DNA of 6,796 nt from JBBSIG01 sp038232215 (GCA_038232215.1 JBBSIG010000140.1:1-6796), one strand, 5' to 3'; shown: positions 1 through 6,187, numbered from the stretch's first letter. A program made the numbers and translations. The notes: generated by a model not told the origin, from the sequence alone.

Positions 1-1
1 C

Positions 2-1333
2 GGCGCGCTCGTCGCCGGGCTCCCACCCTTGCTCTACCTGCTCGGGCGGAGCGCCGCTCCCGACCTCGGGGCCGCGCTCGCGGAAGATCCTGCTCTCGCT
101 TCGGGCTTCGCTCTCGGGCTTGGGCTCTCGGCGCTCCTCGCCGGCGTCCTCGTGGCCACGCTCGCGCCCGGCCGCCGCGCGCTCGGCGCCCAGCTCGACG
201 CGGCGCCCGTGGGCCCCCTCATTCACTTTCTCGCGCTCACCGTGGCGCCGCTCGGGCTCGCGCTAGGGCTTGCCGCCGCCGTGCTCTCTCCCGCCCTCCT
301 CCCGGTCGTAGAGGCGCTGGCCGCCGGCCCGCTCGCCGCTCCGGTGCTCCTCTTGGGGGGAGTGGCGGGCGTGCTCCTCGGCGCCGCGCTCGGCGGGGGC
401 CTCGCGGCTCTGAGGGCCGACGTTCTACGCGGCGCGGCGGTGCTCGGGGGCGTCGGCGGTCTCTGGGCGGCGGGCGGACGGCTCGGCGGGCACGGGCTCC
501 TCGCCGGCCCGTTCGGTCCCGTCGCGACGCTCGCCGAGAGCGGTGGCGAGGCGCTCGAGGCGCTCGCGATTCTCGGTCTCACCGCCCTCGGCGGGCTCGT
601 CCTCTGGGCGGTCGCCGGAGTCGGCCGGCCCGCGGAAGCCTCCGCCTCGGACGCCGCACGCATTCTGCTTCCGATCGGCGGGCACGCGCGTCCGGCCGTC
701 CTCTGCGCCGGCCTGAAGGTGCTCGGACGGCGCAGCGAGCTGAGACGGCACGCCGTCTCGGTCGTCCTCCTCGCCGGCGCGGGAAGTGCCTCTCTGGGGC
801 GGCTCGCGCCCGGGACGCCGTCGCTTGCGATCGTCGGCCTGGCCGGGGTCGTCGGCGCGCTCGGCGCTGCGATCGTGCCCCTCGCTGCGACGGGCATCTC
901 GCGCGAGTCTGCCTGGCTCTGGCGGACGGCTCCCGAGCCCGCGGGCCGGACGGCCGTCGCCTGGGCGTCCTCAGCGCTCCTCGCCGGTCTCGCCGTCTGG
1001 GGCCTGGCGCTCGTGCCGACATCCGTCGTCGCTCGGGCCTCGCTCGGGACGTACCTCGCCTTCGCAGGTCTCGCGCTCGGCGCCGGTAGCACCGCCCTCG
1101 TGGCCGGCGCCGCCGTTCCGTGGCGGACCGACCGGCTCGGAGATCAGCTCGCGTCGTACGCTGCGCTGGGAGTGCTCGCAGGCGCGCTGTGGCTGGCGCT
1201 CGGGCGCGTCGGCGGCTGGGCGGCGCGCGCCGGCATTCCGGAGAACCGGGTCGCCGTGGCGAGCATCGTCCTGCTCGTGGCGGGAGCGCTCGCGACGATC
1301 GGAGCCCTCGAGAGCCGCTGGCGGCCCCGATGA
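2..1333 (+). CDS. Polytopic membrane protein, probable ABC-2-type exporter permease (5' truncated)
   Basis: The frame is open to the left edge, so the gene probably begins outside the window; the TTG at 29 has no special support as a start. The visible 443 residues are mostly hydrophobic, with roughly ten to eleven membrane helices. Counting from the Leu at position 29, these lie near residues 25-46, 62-88, 102-125, 178-196, 264-288, 312-330, 338-360, 373-393 and 407-425. Between them is a cytosolic stretch with the pattern LGRRSELRRH, followed by a helix and then SRESAWLWRTAPEP. That layout (basic segment, helix, glycine plus RE, LWRTAP, next helix) resembles the permease subunits of ABC-2-type exporters, which usually pair with a separate ATPase. 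No ATPase motif is visible, so an ATPase gene upstream is expected. The stop overlaps the next start as ATGA, implying translational coupling to the RRE-peptidase gene. Existence of the gene is secure; the permease call is by pattern only. Confidence 0.65.
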   Translation, partial: GALVAGLPPLLYLLGRSAAPDLGAALAEDPALASGFALGLGLSALLAGVLVATLAPGRRALGAQLDAAPVGPLIHFLALTVAPLGLALGLAAAVLSPALLPVVEALAAGPLAAPVLLLGGVAGVLLGAALGGGLAALRADVLRGAAVLGGVGGLWAAGGRLGGHGLLAGPFGPVATLAESGGEALEALAILGLTALGGLVLWAVAGVGRPAEASASDAARILLPIGGHARPAVLCAGLKVLGRRSELRRHAVSVVLLAGAGSASLGRLAPGTPSLAIVGLAGVVGALGAAIVPLAATGISRESAWLWRTAPEPAGRTAVAWASSALLAGLAVWGLALVPTSVVARASLGTYLAFAGLALGAGSTALVAGAAVPWRTDRLGDQLASYAALGVLAGALWLALGRVGGWAARAGIPENRVAVASIVLLVAGALATIGALESRWRPR

Positions 1334-2145
1334 TCGCCGCCACGGATCACGTTCGGCTGGCACCCGGCGTGTCGCTCTCCGCCGACGGTCTCGTGGATCC
1401 GCTGCGGGGCGGAGCCCTCCGGCTGAACGAGTCCGCGCGCTTCGTCGCCGAGCGAGCCGACGGCCGAACGATCGCCGACATCGCCGAGGCGCTGGCCGCG
1501 CGCTTCGGCCTGGGTTTCGCCCGTGCGCTCGCCGACGTGCAGTCGTTCTCCGGGCAACTGAACGACGGTCTGGTCGTCAATCTCCGTCCGGGGGGCGGGC
1601 GCCTCGGAGCCCTGCGGCGACTGGGCTCGACCGCGGGACGGCTGGCGTGGTTCGGCCTCGCGCCCGCCCCGGTGCGGGAGCGCAGGAGCATCCACAGCCG
1701 AACCGCGCTCACTGCCGTGGGCTCCGTCGCGCGGGCGCTCGCCGGGAAGGCCGTGCTGCTGGCGGCGGTCACCGCGGCCCTCGCCGAGACGCTGCTCGCG
1801 ACCGTGGGGAAGCTCGAGCCCGGCGCTCCGCTCCTCGTGGGAGCCGCGGTGGCGCTCGGGGTCGTCGTCCACGAGGCCGGGCACGCGGCGCTGCTTCGCG
1901 GCGTGCCGTGCTGTCTCGCGCTCAGCGGCTGGCGCGTCGCCGTGCTGCACTCGCCGGTGCCGCCGCGCCGGCGGGCGGTCGTGGCGGCCGCGGGGCCAGG
2001 CGCTGCTTTCGGCCTCGGCGTGCTCCTGCTGGCCGCGTCGCCCATGCTCGCGGACCTCGCCCTGCCGAGCGTCGTGCTGGCGGCACACGGACTGGGCGTC
2101 ACGGTCGCCGGTCGGGACGGAAGGACTGCGTGCGGACTTCGCTGA
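1330..2145 (+). CDS. PqqD-like (RRE) domain fused to M50-type membrane zinc metallopeptidase
   Basis: This 271-aa protein has two parts. Residues about 8-88 match the PqqD/RiPP-recognition-element pattern: a beta-rich start (LAPGVSLSADG), then RLNESARFV, an ADGRTIADIAEALAARFG helix pair, and a final helix ending LNDGLVVNL. Such domains bind leader peptides of ribosomally made, modified peptides. After a basic linker come about four membrane helices (roughly residues 136-160, 165-195, 215-236, 240-260). The second contains HEAGH at 181-185, the zinc-binding and catalytic motif of M50 site-2-type proteases. AAAGPG at 219-224 matches the family's conserved GP element, and an Asp-Gly pair at 263-264 is the candidate third zinc ligand, close to the C-terminus. 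The start at 1330 is chosen because it overlaps the upstream stop (ATGA) and gives a complete PqqD domain; the frame runs further upstream, but only through the permease gene. The likely role is cleavage of a tagged peptide at the membrane before export, by analogy with the YydH peptidase of the Bacillus YydFGHIJ system. The substrate is unknown. Confidence 0.8.
   Translation: MIAATDHVRLAPGVSLSADGLVDPLRGGALRLNESARFVAERADGRTIADIAEALAARFGLGFARALADVQSFSGQLNDGLVVNLRPGGGRLGALRRLGSTAGRLAWFGLAPAPVRERRSIHSRTALTAVGSVARALAGKAVLLAAVTAALAETLLATVGKLEPGAPLLVGAAVALGVVVHEAGHAALLRGVPCCLALSGWRVAVLHSPVPPRRRAVVAAAGPGAAFGLGVLLLAASPMLADLALPSVVLAAHGLGVTVAGRDGRTACGLR
2119..2125 (+). promoter_or_regulatory. Ribosome binding site inside the 3' end of the peptidase gene
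   Basis: GGAAGGA lies 4 nt before the GTG at 2130, within the last codons of the peptidase gene. It decides the start of the 91-aa gene. It also supports the peptidase stop at 2143-2145 as genuine rather than a sequencing frameshift, because the next gene is set up to start here. Confidence 0.6.
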
Positions 2146-2405
2146 CCCCCTTCCTGCTCGGTTGCGCGGCCATCGCGCTCTTTCTGGCGGTCGCCGTGGT
2201 CGCTCTGGGCGTCCTGGCGGCGGCGGGAGGCTGGGACAGCTTCCGCGTGGGCGTCGGCCCGCTCGCCCTGATGGAGTTCGAGCGCACCGGCGGAGAGACC
2301 TCGACGACCTTCGGCGCCGGGCTGCCGCTCCTCGCGGCCGTCGGCGGCGTCGCGAACGTGCTCGCAGCGGCGCTCGTGCGGCGGCGTGGGGGAAAAGCGG
2401 AGTAG
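2130..2405 (+). CDS. Small membrane protein of unknown function, coupled to the RRE-peptidase
   Basis: This 91-aa protein starts at a GTG that overlaps the peptidase gene by 16 bp. Residues about 7-33 form a strongly hydrophobic helix, and residues about 63-83 form a second. The stretch between them has the pattern GWDSFRVGVGPLALMEFER followed by TSTTFGAG, and the protein ends with a basic RRRGGK tail. The frame is open far upstream, but that part only overlaps the peptidase and permease genes. Two helices with a basic C-terminus suggest both termini are cytosolic and the conserved-looking loop outside. I do not recognise a named family. Tight overlap implies it works with, or is made in proportion to, the peptidase; it could be an accessory or immunity-like membrane partner. 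It does not look like a precursor peptide. Confidence 0.7.
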   Translation: MRTSLTPFLLGCAAIALFLAVAVVALGVLAAAGGWDSFRVGVGPLALMEFERTGGETSTTFGAGLPLLAAVGGVANVLAAALVRRRGGKAE

Positions 2406-2406
2406 T

Positions 2407-2431
2407 CGCCTGCTCGAGACAGCGAGCGGCG
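2407..2431 (+). terminator. Hairpin just after the stop of the 91-aa gene, possible weak terminator
   Basis: CGCC plus GCTCG (2407-2410 and 2412-2416, with T2411 bulged) pairs with CGAGC plus GGCG (2423-2431) around the loop AGACAG, giving a 9-bp stem one base after the TAG stop. There is no T-tract behind it, so it would be a weak intrinsic or factor-assisted terminator at most. Its position fits the end of the RRE-peptidase cassette. Confidence 0.35.
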
Positions 2432-2443
2432 ACGGCTCCCGCG

Positions 2444-2465
2444 GCGCGGGATACACTTCCCGCGC
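2444..2465 (+). promoter_or_regulatory. Perfect inverted repeat enclosing a -10-like TACACT, abutting the ATG at 2466
   Basis: The left arm GCGCGGGA (2444-2451) and right arm TCCCGCGC (2458-2465) are exact reverse complements. The six bases between them are TACACT (2452-2457), a plausible sigma-70-type -10 hexamer. The right arm ends on the base before the ATG. The spacing from the hexamer to the ATG (8 nt) is what a leaderless transcript would need, and no Shine-Dalgarno sequence is visible. It could be an operator over the promoter, or a hairpin at the start codon. No convincing -35 was seen. Confidence 0.5.
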
Positions 2466-2735
2466 ATGGACTGGTGGGAGCTCGTCTTCATGATGCTCGT
2501 CCTGAAGCTCCCGATCGTCTATCTCTGCCTGGTCGTGTACTGGGCGATCAGGGAGGAGCCGCGACGGCCCGAAGGCGCGCAGCGAGCCGCCTCGCAGGAC
2601 CCCGATCCCTGGCCGACCCCTCGCCGCCGGCCGCGCCGGCCGCGTCCCTTCCGCGGCGGGCCGCACGGATCGCCGCCCCGCACGTACGCGCGGGCGGGGC
2701 GGGCGAGGGCGCGGCGCGGCGAGGTGGAGCGATGA
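2466..2735 (+). CDS. Small single-helix membrane protein with arginine-rich tail, unknown function
   Basis: This 89-aa protein begins MDWWELVFMM and has one hydrophobic helix at about residues 5-28, giving an N-out/C-in or hairpin-free anchor. After an acidic and proline spacer (DPDPWPTP, about 45-52) comes a highly basic tail: 14 of residues 53-89 are Arg, with RRP repeats and a GGPHGSPPR element. The tail suggests binding to nucleic acid, ribosomes or phospholipid head groups at the inner membrane face, but no function is known to me. No ribosome binding site is visible, and a -10-like hexamer lies 8 nt before the ATG, so translation from a leaderless transcript is likely. CCGGCCGCG is repeated in tandem at 2627-2644 and encodes the RRP repeats. 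The small-gene call rests on the sensible hydrophobic start and the intergenic promoter-like signal. Confidence 0.65.
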   Translation: MDWWELVFMMLVLKLPIVYLCLVVYWAIREEPRRPEGAQRAASQDPDPWPTPRRRPRRPRPFRGGPHGSPPRTYARAGRARARRGEVER

Positions 2736-2757
2736 GTGAGCCTCGCGGAGCTCGCGG

Positions 2758-3018
2758 ATGAGCGTGTCCACCCGCAGCGCCCACCGGCCGGGCGAGGTCG
2801 TCGCCGGCTACCTCGCGTCCGCCGCGATCTTCTTCAGCCTGATCGGGCTCGTCTACCGCCCGGTGCGGATCCTGCCCGTCACGATCGTGCTGGCGCTGGT
2901 CGCTGCCGGGATCGGCGGCCGTCACGGTCGTCTCGCCGCGTTCGCGCTCGGGCTCGGCGGCGTCTACTTCGTCGGCGGTCTGACCATCGCGGTCCTGGCC
3001 GGCAAGCCGCTCTGGTAG
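2758..3018 (+). CDS. Small three-helix membrane protein, unknown function
   Basis: This 86-aa protein has a short basic N-terminus (MSVSTRSAHRPGE) followed by three hydrophobic segments at about residues 14-32, 37-54 and 58-80, separated by basic turns (RPVR, GGRHGR). It ends shortly after the last helix (AGKPLW). The ATG at 2758 has GGAG 7 nt upstream; an in-frame GTG at 2764 is an alternative. The gene begins 22 bp after the previous stop on the same strand, so the two are probably co-transcribed. It resembles generic small actinobacterial membrane proteins, and I cannot assign a role. Base composition matches its neighbours. Confidence 0.7.
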   Translation: MSVSTRSAHRPGEVVAGYLASAAIFFSLIGLVYRPVRILPVTIVLALVAAGIGGRHGRLAAFALGLGGVYFVGGLTIAVLAGKPLW

Positions 3019-3027
3019 CCCCTGCGC

Positions 3028-3043
3028 TGGTACAAAGAGGGGT
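3028..3043 (+). promoter_or_regulatory. Extended -10 promoter element for sucA, leaderless layout
   Basis: TGG followed by TACAAA (3031-3036) reads as an extended -10 element (TGn plus hexamer). Seven bases separate it from the GTG at 3044, which would make the start codon the transcript's first or second base. The GAGGGG at 3037-3042 is too close to the GTG to act as a normal Shine-Dalgarno sequence. A 5-bp inverted repeat, CCCCT (3019-3023) and AGGGG (3038-3042), flanks the element. No good -35 is seen. Confidence 0.45.
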
Positions 3044-5887
3044 GTGAGCGAGCAGGACGTCGACGGGCTGAACTCCGGCTACGCGCAGCTCTTGCTCGAG
3101 GAGTACCTCGAGAACCCGGAGGCGGTGCCCTCGGAGTGGCGCCGGCTCTTCGAGAGCGGCGAGAGCGAGCTCGTCACCGCACACCCCGGTCTCGCGCGCC
3201 TGCTGGAGACGCTCGCGGCGCCGCAGAACGGCCGCTCGACGACGCCTTCTGCGGCGGCTCCGACACTTCCGGCTGCCGGCGACGGCCGGCCCGAGACGGT
3301 CGACGACGTCCTGCTCGGCGGCGTCGCGGCCGCGATGGCGCTCGTGAAGGCGCACCGGATGCACGGACACCTGGCGGCGCACCTGGATCCGCTCGGCTCG
3401 GAGCCTCCGGGTGACCCGGCTCTCGAGCCCGAGCACCTGATCCCGAGGCTGACGTCCGAGCTGCAGGCGCGCATCCCGGCTTCGGTCTTGCGGCTCTACG
3501 TGCCCGGCGACACCCTCGCCGACGCGCTGCCGCGGCTGCGCGAGACCTATTGCGGCACGATCGCCTACGAGCTCGAGCACATCTCCGACCACGAGGAGCG
3601 GGTCTGGCTGCGCCACGCGATCGAGTCGGGCTGGTACCGCAAGCCGTTGAGCGGGGAGGAGAAGCGCCGGCTGCTCGCGCGGCTCTCCGAGACGGAGGGA
3701 CTCGAGCACTACCTTCGCCGTTCCTTCCTCGGGCAGAAGCAGTTCTCGATCGAGGGGCTCGACGTGATGGTGCCGATGCTCGACGAGGCGATCGAGCTGG
3801 CGTCGGAGAACGGTGCGCGCGAGGTCGTGATCGGCATGGCGCACCGCGGGCGCCTGAACGTTCTTGCGCACACCGTCGCACGCCCGTACGACGTCATCCT
3901 GCGGGAGTTCGAGGGCGAGCGGACGATCGAGGCCGTCGTCTCCGACCCGGAAGGCGGCACGGGGGACGTGAAGTACCACCTGGGTGCCGAGGGGCGGAGG
4001 ACGACGTCCACCGGCGAGATCACCGTCACGATCGCGGCCAACCCGAGCCATCTCGAGGCCGTGGATCCGGTCGTCGAGGGACGCGCCAGGGCGGAGCAAA
4101 CGGATCGCAGCACGCGGGAGGGGGCGCACGACCCCTCGGTGGCCCTCCCCATCCTCATCCACGGCGACGCCTCGTTCGCGGGCCAGGGCGTCGTCGCCGA
4201 GACGATCAACCTCGAGGGTCTCGCGGGCTACTCGACCGGCGGGACGCTGCACCTGATCGCGAACAACCAGGTCGGCTTCACGACCGACCCCACGGAGGGC
4301 CGCTCGACGCGCTACTCGAGCGACCTGGCCAAGGGTTTCGACGCGCCGATCATCCACGTGAACGCGGACGACCCGGAGGCGGCGATCTCCGCGATCCGGC
4401 TTGCGCTCGCCTTCCGGCGCCGGTTCGGGCACGACGTGGTCGTCGACCTGGTGGGATACCGGCGGCACGGGCACAACGAGCAGGACGAGGCGGCGTACAC
4501 GCAGCCGCTGATGGTCGAGGCGATCGAGCGCCACCCGACGGTACGCGAGCGTTTCGCGGCGGCGCTCGTGGACGAAGGCGTCGTCACGGCCGCCGAGGCC
4601 GACTCGCTCGTCGAGCGGGTCCGGACGCAGCTTCGAGATGCGCACGCCACGCTCAGGGCCTCCATCGGAGCGGGTGCGACGGCGAAGACCGGCCGGGAGC
4701 GGCCTGCGGTCGAGGAGGACGCGGAGGTGGCCACGGCCGTCGCGCCGGAGCGGCTACGTGCCCTGAACCGCGCCCTCCTCGTGGTTCCGGACGGCTTCTC
4801 GGTGCATCCGAAGCTGGGGCGTCAGCTCGAGCGCCGGCTCGAGGCGCTCGAGTCCGGCGGGATCGACTGGGGCCAGGCGGAGGCGCTCGCGTACGCGAGC
4901 CTCCTCGGCGAGGGCGTGCCCGTCCGCCTGACGGGGCAGGACACCGAGCGCGGTACGTTCTCGCATCGCCATATCGTCCTCCACGACGTCTCGACGGGAG
5001 AGCGCTACGTTCCCATCCAGCACCTGGCGGACGCCTCGGCCTCGTTCGAGGTGCACAACTCGCCCCTCTCCGAGTTCGCGGCGCTCGGCTTCGAGTACGG
5101 CTACGCGGTCGCCGCCCCCGAGGCGCTCGTTCTCTGGGAGGCGCAGTTCGGCGACTTCGTCAACGGAGCGCAGGTGATCGTCGACCAGTTCCTCGTCTCG
5201 GGCCTCTCGAAATGGGGACAGACGTCACGCCTGACCCTGCTCCTGCCGCACGGCTACGAGGGCAACGGGCCCGAGCACTCGAGCGCCCGGCTCGAGCGCT
5301 TTCTGCAGCTCGCCGCTCAGAAGAACGTCCGCGTCGCGAACTGCACGACGGCGGCGCAGCTCTTCCATCTGCTCCGCAGGCAGGCGCTCGCGACGCCGTG
5401 CCGGCCGCTGATCCTGATGAGCCCCAAGGGCCTGCTCCGGCTCAAGCAGGCCTCGTCGAGCCTGTCGGACCTCGTGAACGGACGGTTCTCGCCCGTCCTC
5501 GACGATCCGGCCGCCGAGGTCGCTGACGTCCGCCGGCTCGTTCTCTGCTCCGGGAAGGTGTACTACGACATCGTCGGTCACGAGGCGCGTGCGAAGGTGG
5601 CGGGGCTCGCCGTCGCGCGGCTCGAGCAGCTGTATCCGTTCCCGCTCGCCGAGGCGACCGAGCTGGTCGCCCGCTATCCGGCTCTCGACGAGGTGGTGTG
5701 GGCGCAGGAGGAGCCGCAGAACATGGGCCCCTGGCGCGCGATCCGCCATCGCCTCGAGGAGGCGATCGGCGGGGTCGTGCCGCTCCGCTTCGTGGGCCGG
5801 CCGTGGCGCGCGAGCCCGAGCGAGGGCTATCCGACCGCGCACGTCGGCGTTCAGGATCGGATCGTGCGCTCGGCCCTCGGCGTGTAG
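3044..5887 (+). CDS. sucA: 2-oxoglutarate dehydrogenase E1 component (EC 1.2.4.2)
   Basis: This 947-aa thiamine-diphosphate enzyme decarboxylates 2-oxoglutarate and succinylates the lipoyl group of E2 in the TCA-cycle 2-oxoglutarate dehydrogenase complex, in the cytosol. Landmarks in order: the N-terminal E1 helix with GYAQLLLEEYLENP and EWRRLFE (residues about 12-38); an Ala/Pro/Thr linker (about 60-85); GMAHRGRLNVL with His267; the ThDP and metal site HGDAS (Asp375) and NNQVGFTT (Asn407-Asn408); YRRHGHNE at 472-479; GQDTERGTFSHRH at 631-643 in the pyrimidine-binding domain; and EGNGPEHSSAR at 739-749, before the C-terminal domain. Length is close to E. coli SucA (about 933 aa). Kgd/OdhA-type E1 proteins carry a fused E2 catalytic domain that is absent here. 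The GTG start fits the family N-terminus. The gene ends in tandem TAG stops. Neither sucB nor lpd adjoins, so E2 and E3 must be encoded elsewhere. EGNGP has Asn where EGQGP is usual, a conservative change. Confidence 0.97.
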   Translation: MSEQDVDGLNSGYAQLLLEEYLENPEAVPSEWRRLFESGESELVTAHPGLARLLETLAAPQNGRSTTPSAAAPTLPAAGDGRPETVDDVLLGGVAAAMALVKAHRMHGHLAAHLDPLGSEPPGDPALEPEHLIPRLTSELQARIPASVLRLYVPGDTLADALPRLRETYCGTIAYELEHISDHEERVWLRHAIESGWYRKPLSGEEKRRLLARLSETEGLEHYLRRSFLGQKQFSIEGLDVMVPMLDEAIELASENGAREVVIGMAHRGRLNVLAHTVARPYDVILREFEGERTIEAVVSDPEGGTGDVKYHLGAEGRRTTSTGEITVTIAANPSHLEAVDPVVEGRARAEQTDRSTREGAHDPSVALPILIHGDASFAGQGVVAETINLEGLAGYSTGGTLHLIANNQVGFTTDPTEGRSTRYSSDLAKGFDAPIIHVNADDPEAAISAIRLALAFRRRFGHDVVVDLVGYRRHGHNEQDEAAYTQPLMVEAIERHPTVRERFAAALVDEGVVTAAEADSLVERVRTQLRDAHATLRASIGAGATAKTGRERPAVEEDAEVATAVAPERLRALNRALLVVPDGFSVHPKLGRQLERRLEALESGGIDWGQAEALAYASLLGEGVPVRLTGQDTERGTFSHRHIVLHDVSTGERYVPIQHLADASASFEVHNSPLSEFAALGFEYGYAVAAPEALVLWEAQFGDFVNGAQVIVDQFLVSGLSKWGQTSRLTLLLPHGYEGNGPEHSSARLERFLQLAAQKNVRVANCTTAAQLFHLLRRQALATPCRPLILMSPKGLLRLKQASSSLSDLVNGRFSPVLDDPAAEVADVRRLVLCSGKVYYDIVGHEARAKVAGLAVARLEQLYPFPLAEATELVARYPALDEVVWAQEEPQNMGPWRAIRHRLEEAIGGVVPLRFVGRPWRASPSEGYPTAHVGVQDRIVRSALGV

Positions 5888-5893
5888 TAGCGA

Positions 5894-6082
5894 CTACGGG
5901 GCGGTGGGCGGGCGGCGGTTCCGCTTGAGCACGGACGAGGCGGCACGCGGGCCGTGCTTGCGCGCCGCGTCGAGAATCTGCTTGCGCTGCCGCTGCGGCA
6001 GGCGCCGCCAGATGTCGTAGGCGGTCAGGACGACCCCGAGCGGGCCGGCACGGCGTGCGAGCAGTCGAAGCGGTCCGGGCAT
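5894..6082 (-). CDS. Small basic protein of unknown function, convergent with sucA
   Basis: This 62-aa minus-strand protein begins MPGPLRLLARRAGPLGVVLT. It has a short mildly hydrophobic segment (about residues 13-21), then AYDIWRRLP, a predicted amphipathic helix QRQRKQILDAARKHG (about 30-44), and a basic tail ending RRPPTAP. The ATG at 6082 is preferred over the longer frame from 6130 because GAGGA (6094-6090, read on the minus strand) lies 7 nt before it. Its stop is separated from the sucA stop by only 6 bp, and no terminator is visible between them, so the two transcripts probably overlap at their 3' ends. I do not recognise the family. The coherent amphipathic composition and good ribosome binding site support a real gene. 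Confidence 0.65.
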   Translation of the reverse strand: MPGPLRLLARRAGPLGVVLTAYDIWRRLPQRQRKQILDAARKHGPRAASSVLKRNRRPPTAP

Positions 6083-6159
6083 GCTCGTATCCTCGCACGA
6101 GGAGGGCGGTTCTAAACGCCGGTACCGCACACCAGTCGACGAGTCGGGCCAGTCTGCTC

Positions 6160-6187
6160 TTGAACTCGCCTCCGACGGCGTTACACT
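6160..6187 (+). promoter_or_regulatory. Sigma-70-type promoter for the 103-aa gene
   Basis: TTGAAC (6160-6165) and TACACT (6182-6187) are separated by 16 bp, a good housekeeping-type promoter in an otherwise GC-rich divergent intergenic region. The palindrome GCCCGGGC (6188-6195) covers the expected transcription start. The implied leader is about 35 nt and contains the ribosome binding site. Confidence 0.6.

Noticed and set aside
2101..2145. Possible frameshift truncating the M50 peptidase
   Set aside because: The next gene has its own ribosome binding site and a GTG within the peptidase end, and an Asp-Gly pair is present before the stop, so a natural stop is simpler; homologue comparison is still the deciding test.
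223..2771. Several minus-strand open frames of 250-470 codons opposite the cassette
   Set aside because: They mirror the plus-strand genes, show Ala/Arg/Pro/Ser-rich shadow composition, and conflict with the coupled ATGA and 16-bp overlaps seen on the plus strand.
2879..4645. Long minus-strand open frame of 588 codons across the first half of sucA
   Set aside because: It is antisense to a well-matched E1 enzyme, arises from high third-position GC, and its translation is Arg/Asp/Val-rich with no recognisable domain.
3550..5526. Plus-strand frame of 658 codons inside sucA
   Set aside because: It is an out-of-frame shadow with Arg/Gly-rich sequence; the sucA frame carries all family motifs.
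6083..6130. Longer start at 6130 for the 62-aa minus-strand gene
   Set aside because: The start at 6082 has GAGGA at 7-nt spacing; the extension has no matching signal and covers the divergent control region.
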